Shown: positions 11,677 to 23,060 of the stretch, piece by piece | Position numbering within the stretch: position 1 is the first letter of the stretch | Layout: each line of letters begins with the position of its first letter | Assembly: GCF_023159225.1 (NCBI RefSeq) | Contig: NC_063162.1 | Coordinates: forward strand, 94,692,880-94,756,879 | Origin: Perognathus longimembris pacificus | Lineage: Eukaryota; Chordata; Mammalia; Rodentia; Heteromyidae | Length of the DNA: 64,000 nt | Reading direction: 5' to 3' | Notes under the pieces: model-generated | Seen by the model: only the letters and a program-made list of their open reading frames with translations | Told to the model about the DNA's origin: nothing | The model's database searches: none | Position numbers and translations under genes: made by a program

Positions 11677-13650
11677 AGGACTTCCGGGAAGCTGGTGGAG
11701 AAGCAGCAGAGCCCTAGCTGAGCTCTCTCCAACATCGCAGTTTTCTCACCCCATAGAAACTTTTACTCCTAGAAGGAAAGCCAGAGTAAGTTCTAACAGT
11801 ACAGGGATTCGGGCCAGGAAGGAAAAATCGACTTTGCTCATCTGAAAACACAGATTTGAGATCCGGGTGGCATCCCGCCACCATGCCAGTGATGGTGCTG
11901 GCACATCGCCCAGCACAGCAACCCGCACTCTGCACAGCTAAAGCACACAGCGGAGACCAGGGAGAAATCCTCCAGATGGCGGCTGAGCACGGACGACCTG
12001 AAATCGCAGAGAAAGCATGAGTACTCCACAAAAGATATTCTCACTCGCACCCACAGAGCAGCTTCTGGAAGGCAGCCCTTCCCCCACCACCAGAGCAAAG
12101 CGCCATCTTTGCCACTGGCATAGGGTCAGACCAGATTGGAACTAAAGCGGGCCTGGGGAAAGCAAGGTCAAAGGAGCCATCTTTGAAAAGGGCAAGAGGG
12201 ACCGACCAGTGAGAGCCAGCTCTGCCCAGGAGAATGCCCCCTGCCCAGGTGGGAGGCATGTCCTGGCCCTCGGCTTAGCCAGAGGTGCCCGGCCCTGCCC
12301 ACCAGAATTTCTAAATTTAAAGTGAAAGCGGCGAGCAGCTCCCGGCGGCACGGAAACACCAGACAGGGGAACAAACGGTTCCTGGGACAGCTAAACAGTC
12401 CCATCACAGAGGAAGCCCAATTCCCAGCCCATAACGGAGCTGCATTCCATAGCCACCTCTGCCAAGGAGGCCGCCTCCCCCAGGCAAGCAACTGTCAGCT
12501 GGGTGAACAGCCCAGAGGTGCCCTGCCCTGCTGAGTCCACAGCCTATTCAAAGCCAGGCATCAGAGGCAGCGGCCCCACAGCAGACAGAGGAGCCAAAGT
12601 TCCTGAGACTGCTCACGTCCCCATCTACAGAGGATGCCCAAGGCCTACCTGCAAGCTGTGTGAACCACAGAGACCCAGGATTGCACCAACAGGGGAGAAG
12701 GGTCAGAACAGATCCACCCCTTGCAAAATGAAACCAAGTCAAACCAGCCAATCAGGAAAATAGACTGCAGACCATCGCAAGGAAACCAGAGACTGGGGAA
12801 AGACTACTCAAACAAGGAAGACTCCATTTTTTTTCTTTCTTTTCAAACATTTTTTAAACTTTTAAAAAATTTTTTTCTTTTTAATTTTTTCACTTCTGAA
12901 ACGTCATTGGTTTTTCTTTGTTTGTTTGTTTGTTTTCCATTTTTACCGGTTTGTTTTATCAAAGTTTTTGTTTGTTTGTTTGTATGGGTTATTACTTTTC
13001 TGTTTTTTTTTCTTTTTAAATAATTTTTCTCTGTTTTGTACATCTGTCTTCCAGTATTTTCACTTTATTTCTCTCTTTGCATTCTCTTTCTTTAAAAATT
13101 ACTTTTCAATGAAAAACACCTCCACTCTTTTCTGCTAACTCTCCATTGTCTATCATTTTAACCTTGTTCTTTCCACTGATTCTACTCTTCTCCACATTTC
13201 CATGTCACTGAAACTAAACCAAAATCACCACCCCTCCCCAATACATTTTACTCTATTCTCTTTACTATCTCCAACTTACCCTCCTGACTTACTGCCTGGA
13301 CCTGCAGGTTCCATTTACTCCTGGTTATTGGATAGAGGGTATCCCAGCTTAATCCGAGTGAATCAAAGGGGTTCATAGAGAACGCCAGTACTAAAAAGAA
13401 CTTAATATAAAAACAAGAATTGCATATAGGGTTGTAACAGTAAATAAGTAACTACTGAATACAGGGCCCAGGATCGGTTGTTATGTTGAAATTGTATTCT
13501 TTAGGAACACCAAATCTAATTTTATAGAAAGGTATACAAGGTATCTGTATATAATTGTGAACTTGTAAGATTTTCACAACAGTGGTTGGTAAGGGCTGCT
13601 TTGGGTCTTAAACGGTGCTCACAGGTGCTGGTAGACTGGCATTCCCAATT
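11677..13650 (+). promoter_or_regulatory. L1 5' UTR with imperfect monomer-like repeats
   Basis: The L1 internal promoter region. It begins with the G/A-rich gaggacttccgggaagctgg-type start and is GC-rich to about 12790, then pyrimidine-rich with two TTTG runs (about 12918-12935 and 12968-12983). Landmarks recur at about 220-233-base spacing: agaggtgccc at 12281 and 12514; the ttcctg(g/a)gac...cacagagga block at 12379 and 12600; a cctctgcc(c/a)aggag-type block near 12221 and 12461. This recalls the monomer-type promoters of mouse L1, though the copies here are diverged. Confidence 0.7.
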
Positions 13651-13653
13651 CAA

Positions 13654-14778
13654 ATGGGCAGAAGGAACACAAGAAAGATGGAAAACAATGAAGTCTTATC
13701 CCCCACTCAAAACAAGCTGGAAGCCGAGCAGTCAATCAAAGACATAGAAGAGAACCCCCAAAATGCTCTACAAAGTCTACTGATAAACATGATAAATGAA
13801 AAGTTTGAATCTCTTCAGTCAATTATTCTAGAGCATGAGGAGGCAAAGCAAAAATTAATGGAGAATTTCATGGCATCCACAAATAGAAAGATAAATGAAC
13901 TTCAAGAGTCAAATGAAAAGATAGCTACCCAGCTTAAAGATTTCAGAGCCAACACTCAAAACCAAAGTAATGAGGTTAATGAAGTAAAGAAGTCCATACA
14001 GGACCTAAGAAATGACATGGAAATTATCAGGAAAGACCAGTCAGAAGGAAAAGAGATTCGAAATCAAGTAGCTAGCCTACAGTCCCGACTAACTGAAGCA
14101 GAGGATCGAATCTCAGGAGCTGAAGATTCCTTAGATTCTATGGAGAAAGATCAAAAATCAATACAAATCCAGTCCAATCAACAAAACAGATCGCTACAGG
14201 AGATTCAAGACACGATCAGGAAGCCCAATTTAAGGATAATAGGTATTGAGGAAAACTTGGAGAAAGAGGTTAATGGGATAGGCAATCTATTTAACAGAAT
14301 ATTAGCTAAGAACTTCCCAAATATCCAGAAGGAAAGACCTATACAGTTAAAACAAGCATTTAGAACCCCAAACCGACAAGACCAGAATAGGACATCCAAC
14401 CGACACATTGTGATCAAAACAGGATCAGTAGAGTCCGAGGAAAGAATCCTTAAAGCTGTTAGGGAGAAGAAAACAATCACACATAAAGGAAAAGCAATCA
14501 GAATTACCCCAGACTTCTCAGCAGAGACCATGAAAGCAAGGAGAGCCTGGAATGAAGTATACTAAACACTAAATAAAAATAACAACCAACCAAGAATTCT
14601 GTACCCAGCCAAACACTCATTCATAGCTGAAGGTCAAATAAAAGTCTTCCACAGTAAGGAAAAACTGAAACAATATATCTCCACCAAACCAGCTTTACAG
14701 AAAATCCTCAAAGATGTACTATACAGGGAAAATAATCAAGATCCCAATACAGACAGAGAAATGAACGCTAAAGAGTAA
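13654..14778 (+). pseudogene. L1 ORF1 (RNA-binding chaperone), premature stop
   Basis: The frame begins MGRRNTRKMENNEV at 13654; an in-frame upstream ATG at 13615 also exists but is not the usual L1 start. The product is the trimeric RNA-binding protein of the L1 RNP. A long charged heptad region (about residues 45-180: ESLQSIILEHEEAK, RLTEAEDRISGAEDS) is the coiled coil. RKPNLRIIGIEENLEKEV at about residue 202 starts the RRM, and TPDFSAETMKARRAW starts the C-terminal domain. A TAA at 14563 ends the frame after 303 codons. The same frame continues with readable C-terminal domain sequence to the natural stop at 14776-14778 (374 residues expected). One substitution is therefore enough to explain the truncation. 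Confidence 0.88.
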
Positions 14779-14827
14779 ACATCAGATCAAGAAATGGGAA
14801 GACACCGCTTTAAACAAGATAGTGATA

Positions 14828-17800
14828 ATGAAAGGAACAAATGATCATCTCTCAATCCTACCTCTCAACATCAATGGACTTAATTCTCCAATCAAATGAC
14901 ATAGGCTCATAAGTTAGATCAAAAATTAAGATCCATCTTTCTCCTGCCTCCAAGAGACACATTTATCCAGCAAAAGTAAACATCTTCTAAAAGTGAAAGG
15001 CTAGAATCAAATCTATCAAGCAAATGGCCCCATAAGCAGGCTGGAGTTGCAATCCTAGTATCAGACAAAATTGACTTCAAATTAAAAAAGGTAAGAAGAG
15101 ACAAGGCTACTACATACTAGTAAAGGGATCTCTCCTACAGGAAGATATAACCATTCTAAATATCTACACACCAAATGCAGGAGCACCCAACTTCATCAAA
15201 CAAACACTACTGACTCTGAAAATACTCATAGACCCAAATACATTGATAGTTGGGGACTTTAACACTCCACTATCACCTCTAGACATATCAACACGCCAAA
15301 AACTGAACAAAGAAACCGCAGATCTTAATCATTGCATAGACCAACTAGACATAACCGACATCTACAGAATATTCCACCCAGCAACAACAGAATACACATT
15401 CTTCTCCGCAGCACATGGAACATTCTCCAAAATAGATCACATCTTAGGGCACAAAGAAAATCTATACAAATTCAGAAGTATCAAAACCATTCCCTGCATT
15501 CTCTCAGACCACAATGGAATAAAAATAGAGCTCAACTCAAACAGCCACCACTGAAAATCCTACCATTCATGGAGACTAAACAACACACTGCTGAACCATC
15601 AGTGGGTCATTGAAGAAATTAAAATGGAAATTCAAATGTTTATGGACTTCAACCAAGTTGAGGACACAAAGTACCAGCTCCTTTGGGACACAGCAAAGGC
15701 AGTTCTCAGAGGAAAATTTATATCTCTGAGTACATACATCAACAAACTGGAGAAACAGCAATTCAATAATTAAAGGAAACACCTTAATTTTCTTGAGAGT
15801 AAACAGCAAGCCAAACCCCAAGTCAATAGACGGAAGCAAATAATTAAAATCAAATCAGAATTAAATCAATTTAGAGATGAAAAAAACCATTGAAAGAATC
15901 AACAAAACAAAGAGTTGGTTCTTTGGAAAAATCAGCAAGATAGACAGACCCCTGGCAAACCTGACCAAATAACAAAGGCAGCACACTCAAATAAACAAGA
16001 TAACAGATGAAACAGGTAACATCACCACAGAAATAACCGAAATTCAGAAAATAATAAGGGACTATTTTGCAAACCTTTATGCCAACAAATTCGAGAACTT
16101 GGAAGTAATGGATGATTTCCTAGAAAAAATTCATATCCCCAAACTCAACCATGAAGATTTAAACCTTCTAAACAGACCCATATCCAGTATTGAAATAGAA
16201 ACGGCAATAAATGATCTCCCATCCAAGAAAAGCCCAGGTCCAGATGGATTCACTGCAGAATTCTACAAAGCCTTCAAAACAGAACTCACACCAATATTTC
16301 TCAAACTCTTCAATGAAATTGAAAGAGAACATTCACTACCAGACTCATTCTATGAAGCCAGTATAACCCTCATCCCAAAACCAGGCAAGGACTCATCACG
16401 GAAAGAGGACTACAGACTGATTTCCCTGATGAACATAGACGCAAAAATTCTCAACAAAAATCTGGTCAATCGACTTCAACAGGTCATCAAAAAAATCATA
16501 CACCACGATCAAACTGGATTCATCCAAGGGATGCAAAGTTGGTTTAATATATGCGAGTCAATTAATGTAATCCACCACATCAACTGGATCAAGTTAAAGA
16601 ACCACATGGTTTTATCTCTGGATGCGGAAAAAGCATTCGATAAAATCCAGCACCCATTTATGCTAAAAGCCCTGGAAAATCTGGGATTCCAGGGAACATT
16701 CTTGAATATAATCAAGGCAGTTTATGACAAACCAACAGCAAGCATAACTCTAAATGGTGAAAAATTAAAGCCATTCCCTTTAAAATCAGGAACAAGGCAG
16801 GGATATCCACTCTCTCCCCTGCTCTTCAACATAGTACTAGAATTCCTACACAGAGCAATTAGGCAAGAAGAAAATATAAAGGGGATCCAAATAGGAAAAG
16901 ATGGAGTTAAACTTTCTCTCTTCGAAGATGACATGATCCTATACCTAAAGAATCCCATAGACTCTACCCCCAAGCTACTAGAGCTGATCCAAAACTTTGG
17001 CAAAGTTACAGGATATAAAATAAACCTTCAAAAATCAATGGCCTTTCCCTATGCTAACGACCTGAAGTCCAAGGCTGAAATCAGGAAAACAACTCCTTTT
17101 TCAATAGCCCCCCAAAATATAAAATATAAAATACCTAGGAATAACCTTAACCAAAGAAGTGAAAGACCTCTTTGATGAGAACTTTAAAAGCTTGAAAAAC
17201 GAAATTAAGTCAGAACTAAGGAAATGGAAAAACTCCCCATGCTCCAGGATTAGGAGGATTAATATAATCAAAATGGCAATATTGCCAAAGGCTATCTACA
17301 AATTCAATGAAATACCCATTAATATCCCAACACCATTTTTTAATAAAATAGAGGAATAATCCAGAAATTCATATGGAACAATAAAAGACCTAGAATAGCA
17401 AAAACAATCCTAAGCAGAAAGAACAGTGCTGGAGGAATTACAATACCCAACTTCAAGCTGTATTATAAAGCTATAGTAATAAAAACAGCTTGGTATTGGC
17501 ACTGGCTCAACACATGCAACAAACTAAAACTAGATCCTTATATATCACCCTGCACCAAAATGAATTACAAATGGATTAAAGACCTCGAAATCAAAACAGA
17601 CGCCCTGAAAACACTAAAGGAAGGAGTAGGAGAGACAGTTGGGCTCCTTGGCGCAGGACGGAACTTCCTTAACAAAGACCCAGAAACTACAAATCAAAGA
17701 AAGGTTGGACAAATGGGACTGCATCAAACTGCAGAGCTTATGCACAGCAAAGGACATAGCTCGCAAGATAAACAGAAAGCCCACAGACTGGGAGAAGATC

Positions 17801-18534
17801 TTTACCGGACATTCAACAGACAAAGGCCTCATATATAAAATATATGTAAAACTAAAAAAATTACCTTCTTCCAAAACAAAACCGCAAAGAACCAATAGCC
17901 CCCTCATCAAGTGGGCTAAAGACTTACAAAGAGACTTCTCTGATGAGGAATTGAGAATGGCCAAGAGACATATGAAAAAATGCTCTACATCACTGGCCAT
18001 AAAAGAAATGCAAATCAAAACAACATTGAGATTCCATCTCACCCCAGTAAGAACGTCATATATCAAGAAAACTAATAATAACAATTGTTGGAGGTGATGT
18101 GGCCAAAAGGGAACCCTACTTCATTGTTGGTGGGAATGTAAACTGGTTCAGACACTCTGGCAAGCAGTATGGAGATTCCTCAGAAGGTTAAATATAGAAC
18201 TCCCCTATGACCCAGCAGCCAGCAGCCTCACTTTGGGGTATCTATCCAAAAGGCCACAAACAAAATTACAGTAATGCCACCAGCACAACAATGTTCATCG
18301 CAGCACAATTTGTCATAGCGAGAATCTGGAACCAACCCAAATGCCCTTCAGTAGACGAATGGATCAGGAAAATGTGGTACATATACACAATGGAATTTTA
18401 TGCCTCTATCAGAAAGAATGACATTGCCCCATTTGTAAGGAAATGGAAGGACTTGGAAAAAAATTATACTAAGTGAAGTGAGCCAGACCCAAAGAAACAT
18501 GGACTCTATGGTCTCCCTTATTGGGAATAATTAG
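14828..18534 (+). pseudogene. L1 ORF2 (endonuclease/reverse transcriptase), multiply broken
   Basis: ORF2 starts at ATG 14828 (MKGTNDHLSILPLNINGL) and reaches a TGA after 23 codons at 14897. Endonuclease remnants include GDFNTPLS (about 15252) and SDHNGIKIEL (about 15507). The reverse transcriptase is readable as one 358-codon frame at 16099-17175, with [13 protein letters not shown] and [10 protein letters not shown]. At 16921-16932 the active-site box reads FEDD instead of the usual FADD. A frameshift follows near 17130-17160. The C-terminal part continues in pieces at 17159-17359, 17639-18097 and 18207-18476, including the cysteine-rich region, and the natural stop is TAG at 18532-18534. 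It is clearly non-functional. Confidence 0.9.
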
Positions 18535-19308
18535 TACAGGTATAGGCGAGTCATAGCAGAGCATCATAAGGCCCTATAGCTATACCCTTATGAACACATA
18601 AGATGATGCTAAGTGAAATGAACTCCATGTTATGGAAATGATTGTTATATCACAGTTGTAACTACTTTCAATGTCCCATGTGTATCTGTAACTTCTATTA
18701 TTGATGATGTTCTTGTATCACCTTCCTGTGGTTGTACCTACACTATCTTTGTAATCTTATCTGAGTATATTGGAAATCGTGTATACTGGTATTGGAAGTA
18801 GGAAATTGAAAGGGAATACCAAAATTGAGAGTTACAGGGTAAAAAAAAGACAAACAACTACAAAAGCAATACTTGCAAAACTGTTTGGTGTAAGTGAATT
18901 GAACACCTCCAGGGTGGGGAGGTGAAAGGGGGAGGAAGGAGGGGGGTATGAGGGACAAGATAACAAACAGTACAAGAAATGTACTACGTATGAAACTGTA
19001 ACCTCTCTGTACATCAGTTTGATAATAAAAATTTGAAGAAGAAAAAAGGATCAATGATCCACCAAAAAAATAATAATTAAAAAAAATAAAACTGCTTAAT
19101 TACAAATGCAAAAAAAAAGTTTTGAGTTTTGACTGGTTTCACTGTATTGTGAAAATTAAATTATATCACCAGATTTGTTTTCAGAAGAAATATCAACATC
19201 TTTTACTCAAAGCTATCAAGTCACAGAAATCTTGATTTTAATTTTAGTATGCAGGAAATATTTAAGGGCAACATTGAATCATTACAGGACATTTAGCTTA
19301 TTATTATT

Positions 19309-19507
19309 TTTTTTTGCCAGTCCTGGGCCTTGGACTCAGGACCTGAGCACTGTCCCTGGATTCCATTACCTCAAGGGTAGCACTCTACCACTTCAACCAT
19401 AGCACCACTTCTGGCCTTTTCTGTTTATGTGGTTCTGAGGAATGGAACCCAGGGCTTGGTACATGCCAGGCAAGCAATCTGCCACTAAGCCACACATTCC
19501 CAGCCCT
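19309..19507 (-). mobile_element. IDL-Geo SINE, antisense
   Basis: After a T run, gccagtcctgggccttggac starts the antisense Geo half, and acattcccagccc ends the ID-like half. It is slightly diverged from the young copies at 1488 and 46825. Confidence 0.88.
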
Positions 19508-19670
19508 TATGCTTACTTTTGTAAGATAAAAAAAATCAACTTATCTAGTGATACTATTCACTCAATTGAAGTGAGCACCATGACTGTGATAGATGTCCTC
19601 GAAGAGAAAGACAGCTGATGGCACTTGTTTTCCAGTGGAAGATAAGGGATACTTTTCATGACATAGACAG
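19508..19670. other. Spacer between SINEs
   Basis: No feature seen. Confidence 0.5.
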
Positions 19671-19894
19671 TTGAAAACATGGCCTAGGAATATGGCCTGG
19701 TGGCAAGAATGCTTGCCTTGTATACATGAAAATCTGGGTTTAATTCCTCAGCACCACATATACAGTAAAGAGCCAGAAATGGCGCTGTGGCTCAAGTGGC
19801 AGAGTGCTATCCTTGAGCAAAAAGCAGCCATGGACAGTGCTTAAGCCCTGGGACTGGCAAAAAAGAAAAGGAAAGAAAAGAAAATTGAAAACAT
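19671..19894 (+). mobile_element. IDL-Geo SINE, sense, with 10-bp TSD
   Basis: A complete dimer with an A/G-rich tail. The left half has an A box (tggcctggtgg) and a degraded B box; the right half begins near gagccagaaatggcgctgtg. ttgaaaacat repeats at 19671-19680 and 19885-19894. Confidence 0.92.
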
Positions 19895-20025
19895 TACAGT
19901 TACATTGAATCAGGTAAAGTTACCACATATCTATGTATTTGAGATCTTTTTCAGAGTTCAGAATTTCACTTATAGTATCTTAGCTCCTGAATTGATGCAT
20001 AAGACATTTTTAAGAAAAAACAATT

Positions 20026-20262
20026 AACCGGGTGCCAGTGGCTCATCCCTGTAATCCTAGCTATTCAGGAGGCAGAGATCTGAGGGTTGCTGTTTGCAGT
20101 CAAATGGGGCAGAAAAGTCCCTGAAAGACTCTTGTTGCTGATTAACCATTCAAAAAAGGAAGCAAAACTATAGCTCTAAGTGGTAGAGCACTAGCCTTGA
20201 GAAAAAGAGCTTAGGAACAGCACCAAGATCCTGAGTTCAAGACCCATGACTGATAAAAATGA
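20026..20262 (+). mobile_element. B1-Geo SINE, sense
   Basis: The left half is B1-like (ccgggtgccagtggctcatc; tgtaatcctagctattcagg). The right half is Geo-like (agtggtagagcactagcctt; cctgagttcaagaccca). It is the 7SL-headed counterpart of the IDL-Geo dimer. Confidence 0.85.
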
Positions 20263-21379
20263 TTTAATTCATTGGTAATTTATACTCAGTGGCCAAACAT
20301 TTCTCATCTGAAAAGTATGTTCCAAAATAATTATAATGGTAAGTAAAGGGGATAGAAACTTAGCCATCACAAATGTATTGAAGTATTTTTTAAGAATATT
20401 TAAGATATATTTATTGATAAATCTCCAGCAGGGTAGGCTTCTGAGCTATGATGAAAGGGACGTACATAAGACAGTTGCACAGGATGAATTATTTCAAAAA
20501 CTGTTTTCATAAAAAGTCTGGGGAGGCTCTCTTGACGTATTAAAAGCAGATCAAAATCAGCACTGGCGTTAAGTAGCACAGAGTGGGAGGGTTTTAGAAG
20601 CAATGTGGAGCTGTACTTGCAAATACACTCCTTTGCTGCTGACTTTACAAGTATTACCCCTACTAAAGTCATGATCTAAGCTCATGGTCCAGCCCAAAGC
20701 TATGCCTCCACTTAGTCATTAGATCTTATACAGCCCTAGATAGAAGCATGAATGTTACGATATATACATTTGATACTTTATCCATGATAATGTACATAAG
20801 CAAATTCTATAAATTTGAAAAAAAGCCTTGAAACTTTTGTATTTCAAGCTTTCTCTCTCCAGTCTTCAAAAATCAATGTGAAGCTGACATATGAATCCCT
20901 TGAATTGAAAGGAGCCATCCTCCGTGAGATAGGTGGAGTGAAATCCACGCATTTGGATTTGGAATGCATAGGCAAATTGGAGAGGATGGGAGGAGGAAAG
21001 TATTAGAAAGAAATAGACTGTAAACTGTGGCAGCATTCATGGAAGTACATACAGAGAGACAATGCACAACTTTGGTGGTGGTGATATGACAAACAAGACC
21101 TAAAAATTGGCATTCAACATTCCAATTAAAAATTTAAATGTGTTGTATCTAAGTAGTGAGAAGTCAGTTGGGACTTAACTGAGCTAGCTCTAAAAAAGAC
21201 GTATTTACACTGATACCTGAATGGGAAGGATCCTGGCATGCTAAGAACCAAGCACTTGCAAATAAGCAAAGAGTCAAAAAGAGCTTAAATATGCTCAGGT
21301 ACACTTCAGATACTGACAAGACCAACTCAGGGATGAGGTGAAGCCCTCCGGGGGTGATGGTGAGGGAAATATTTCAATA
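20263..21379. other. Intergenic, nothing recognised
   Basis: Holds a 90-codon minus-strand frame (20400-20672) and a 63-codon plus frame (20815-21006). Neither resembles a family I know, and no splice-site context supports them. Confidence 0.45.
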
Positions 21380-21385
21380 AAAAAG

Positions 21386-21919
21386 TGTCGGGGATGGCTA
21401 TACCTTTAAGACCTGGGGTTGCTTGGCTGTTAGTCATTCCTACCCCCTTCCGGGTTCTACCGGAAGAGATAGCAAACCAGCCCCGCCTTCCGCCTCAGCC
21501 ATGTGTGATATCATAATGGCGCCCAAGAGGCCGGTCCTGGGGGGACTGTGAGCTCCGCCTCTGCGGGAAGTCCCGTGACATCACCATGATGGACAGTTCA
21601 TCAGCCAATTGTTAATACTCAGTCCCTCCTCTTCCTGCCGCCATTACTGTTATATAAACCCCTCCCCTGAATAAAACTTTGGGAAGCTCCTGAAGCTCCT
21701 GAAGCCCCGAGATGTCTACAAGTACCTGGCCTCCTTGGTGAATATGGGGGGGTGGGAGGGCATTTTCGCTACCACACTGGTCCGGAGCTTACCCGTGGCC
21801 CTTGCTCCCGCATTACTTCCCACTGGCCAGAAAATATGCGTGAGAGCAAAAGGGGAACACATGGAGGAGGCAAATAGTCCCAGGATCTCCACAGAAGGGG
21901 GTTTAGAGTTAGCTCGGCA
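21386..21919 (+). repeat. 5' LTR (534 bp)
   Basis: TG...CA ends, TATA box TATATAA at 21651-21657 and AATAAA at 21670-21675. It retains more CpG than the 3' LTR. Confidence 0.92.
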
Positions 21920-21921
21920 AA

Positions 21922-21939
21922 TGGTGCCCAGTGCGGGGG
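21922..21939 (+). promoter_or_regulatory. Primer-binding site
   Basis: tggtgcccagtgcggggg begins two bases after the LTR. It starts TGG like all tRNA 3'-end complements and is closest to a tRNA-Lys type, with mismatches. The tRNA assignment is an inference. Confidence 0.6.
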
Positions 21940-23060
21940 CGGGAAAACTCGCGGGAAACAAAATTCTCAGCATCAGTAAGCCTCCAGGAGTGCAAGTTTG
22001 GCAGCCTATCGATTTAGCAATGGATGGGAAAGGATCAAAGTAGCTGAAATAATTTGTCTTTCACTGGATTAGATTTTTGGGACGTTCAGGCCAAGGGCCG
22101 AGCGATTTCTGCTGTCCAGGGGGATGGGCTTGCGTACAAGTCTCGGGTGGGGCGGATCAGAGCCCGCATCCTGCGGGTGGTCCACCATGGCATCTTCACG
22201 ACTAGCGAGGCGGGGACGGCATTGCCACAGGGGGCGGCAAGGCGCACACAGAGTTTCCGGAGTGGTGCAAAGTTAGCCCCGTGCCCTGAGATGCCATGCT
22301 ATGGGCGCCGCCATCGGAGGTGCCACAGGGCTCGCGTTTCCGAGCCTGGCCTGGGGGGGGGCCCACCGGCAGAGCTCAGGCCCGCTGTGGCTGGCAGCCG
22401 TGCCGTTTCTGGGCTAATCTGCCCCCACTCCCTTCCCGCTTCTGAGGCGTGGCAAGGCGGCGGCGGCGGCAATACCATGCATGCCGGGGAGTGGGTGGCC
22501 CTGGGGCTGAATGGGCGCACTGGACTCTGGGGGCCCGGGGCCCGGAGCAGGTGACCGGCCGGTGTCCCCTCCCTAGTATGTGCCCTGGACAGCGGGCAGC
22601 ACAGAGCGGAGTGGCGGCCCTGGAGTGCGGCAGCAGAGGTGGCGTTTTTGGGCTGGCTTGTCCTTGGGCCTGCCCCCTCCCCCTTTTCGCTTCTGAGGCC
22701 TGGCGTGCCTCGGAGTGCAGCGGCTACGTGACCGTGAGGTGTTTGGGGCTGGCCCTTGCCAGCACCCTCCCTACCTCTAAAGCCTGCCCCAAATTTACTG
22801 GGCTGGACTATAATACCTGTTGACTAAAAGAGACAGGGGCTTAGATTTTTGTTATTAATGCTTGACAAGTCAGGATAGCCTCCTCCCGCCCCCACCCCTG
22901 CTGGTGGGTGTGTTGGATTCATCGGGCCTGGGCAGGGACTTGGAGGCTGGGAGAGGCTCCTGGCAAAGGGCAACGCTAAAGCCCCAGGTCTCTAACCCAA
23001 ACAGATTGTTTGAGGGGCAAGCAAACGTGTCTAAGAGAAACTCCAAAGGGTTCTAATACA
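21940..23060 (+). other. GC-rich, internally repeated leader of the LTR element
   Basis: Composition differs sharply from the AT-rich flanks. Related blocks recur: cgtttctgggct...cgcttctgaggcgtgg at about 22404, cgtttttgggct...cgcttctgaggcctgg at about 22643, and a shorter third copy at about 22739. A GGC run lies at 22456-22470. A donor-like cagtaag sits at 21974. The frames of 166 and 124 codons are probably products of high GC, not known proteins. Confidence 0.6.

Larger units (their letters stand above)
11677..19116 (+). mobile_element. Complete-length L1 retrotransposon with TSD, inactive
   Basis: A 7.4-kb L1 in order: 5' UTR (11677 to about 13650), ORF1, ORF2, 3' UTR with a G-rich tract (18915-18950) and an A-rich tail. 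The 10-base target duplication aagttttgag lies at 11667-11676 and 19117-19126, so this is an insertion that was not 5'-truncated. Both ORFs carry stops and frameshifts, so it cannot move by itself. The many 3' fragments elsewhere in the window belong to the same or older subfamilies. Confidence 0.95.

Noticed and set aside
12041..12763. Several overlapping frames of 60-107 codons on both strands in a GC-rich block
   Set aside because: They lie in the L1 5' UTR, overlap each other, and have no protein family character. High GC reduces stops by chance.
20400..21067. Frames of 90, 63 and 64 codons between SINEs and the LTR element
   Set aside because: Opposite-strand overlapping frames with no recognised family. 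No evidence of a processed pseudogene tail or TSD.
22054..22823. Frames of 166 and 124 codons in the LTR element
   Set aside because: They sit on the GC-rich repeated leader and show no gag-like motifs or conserved residues that I know.
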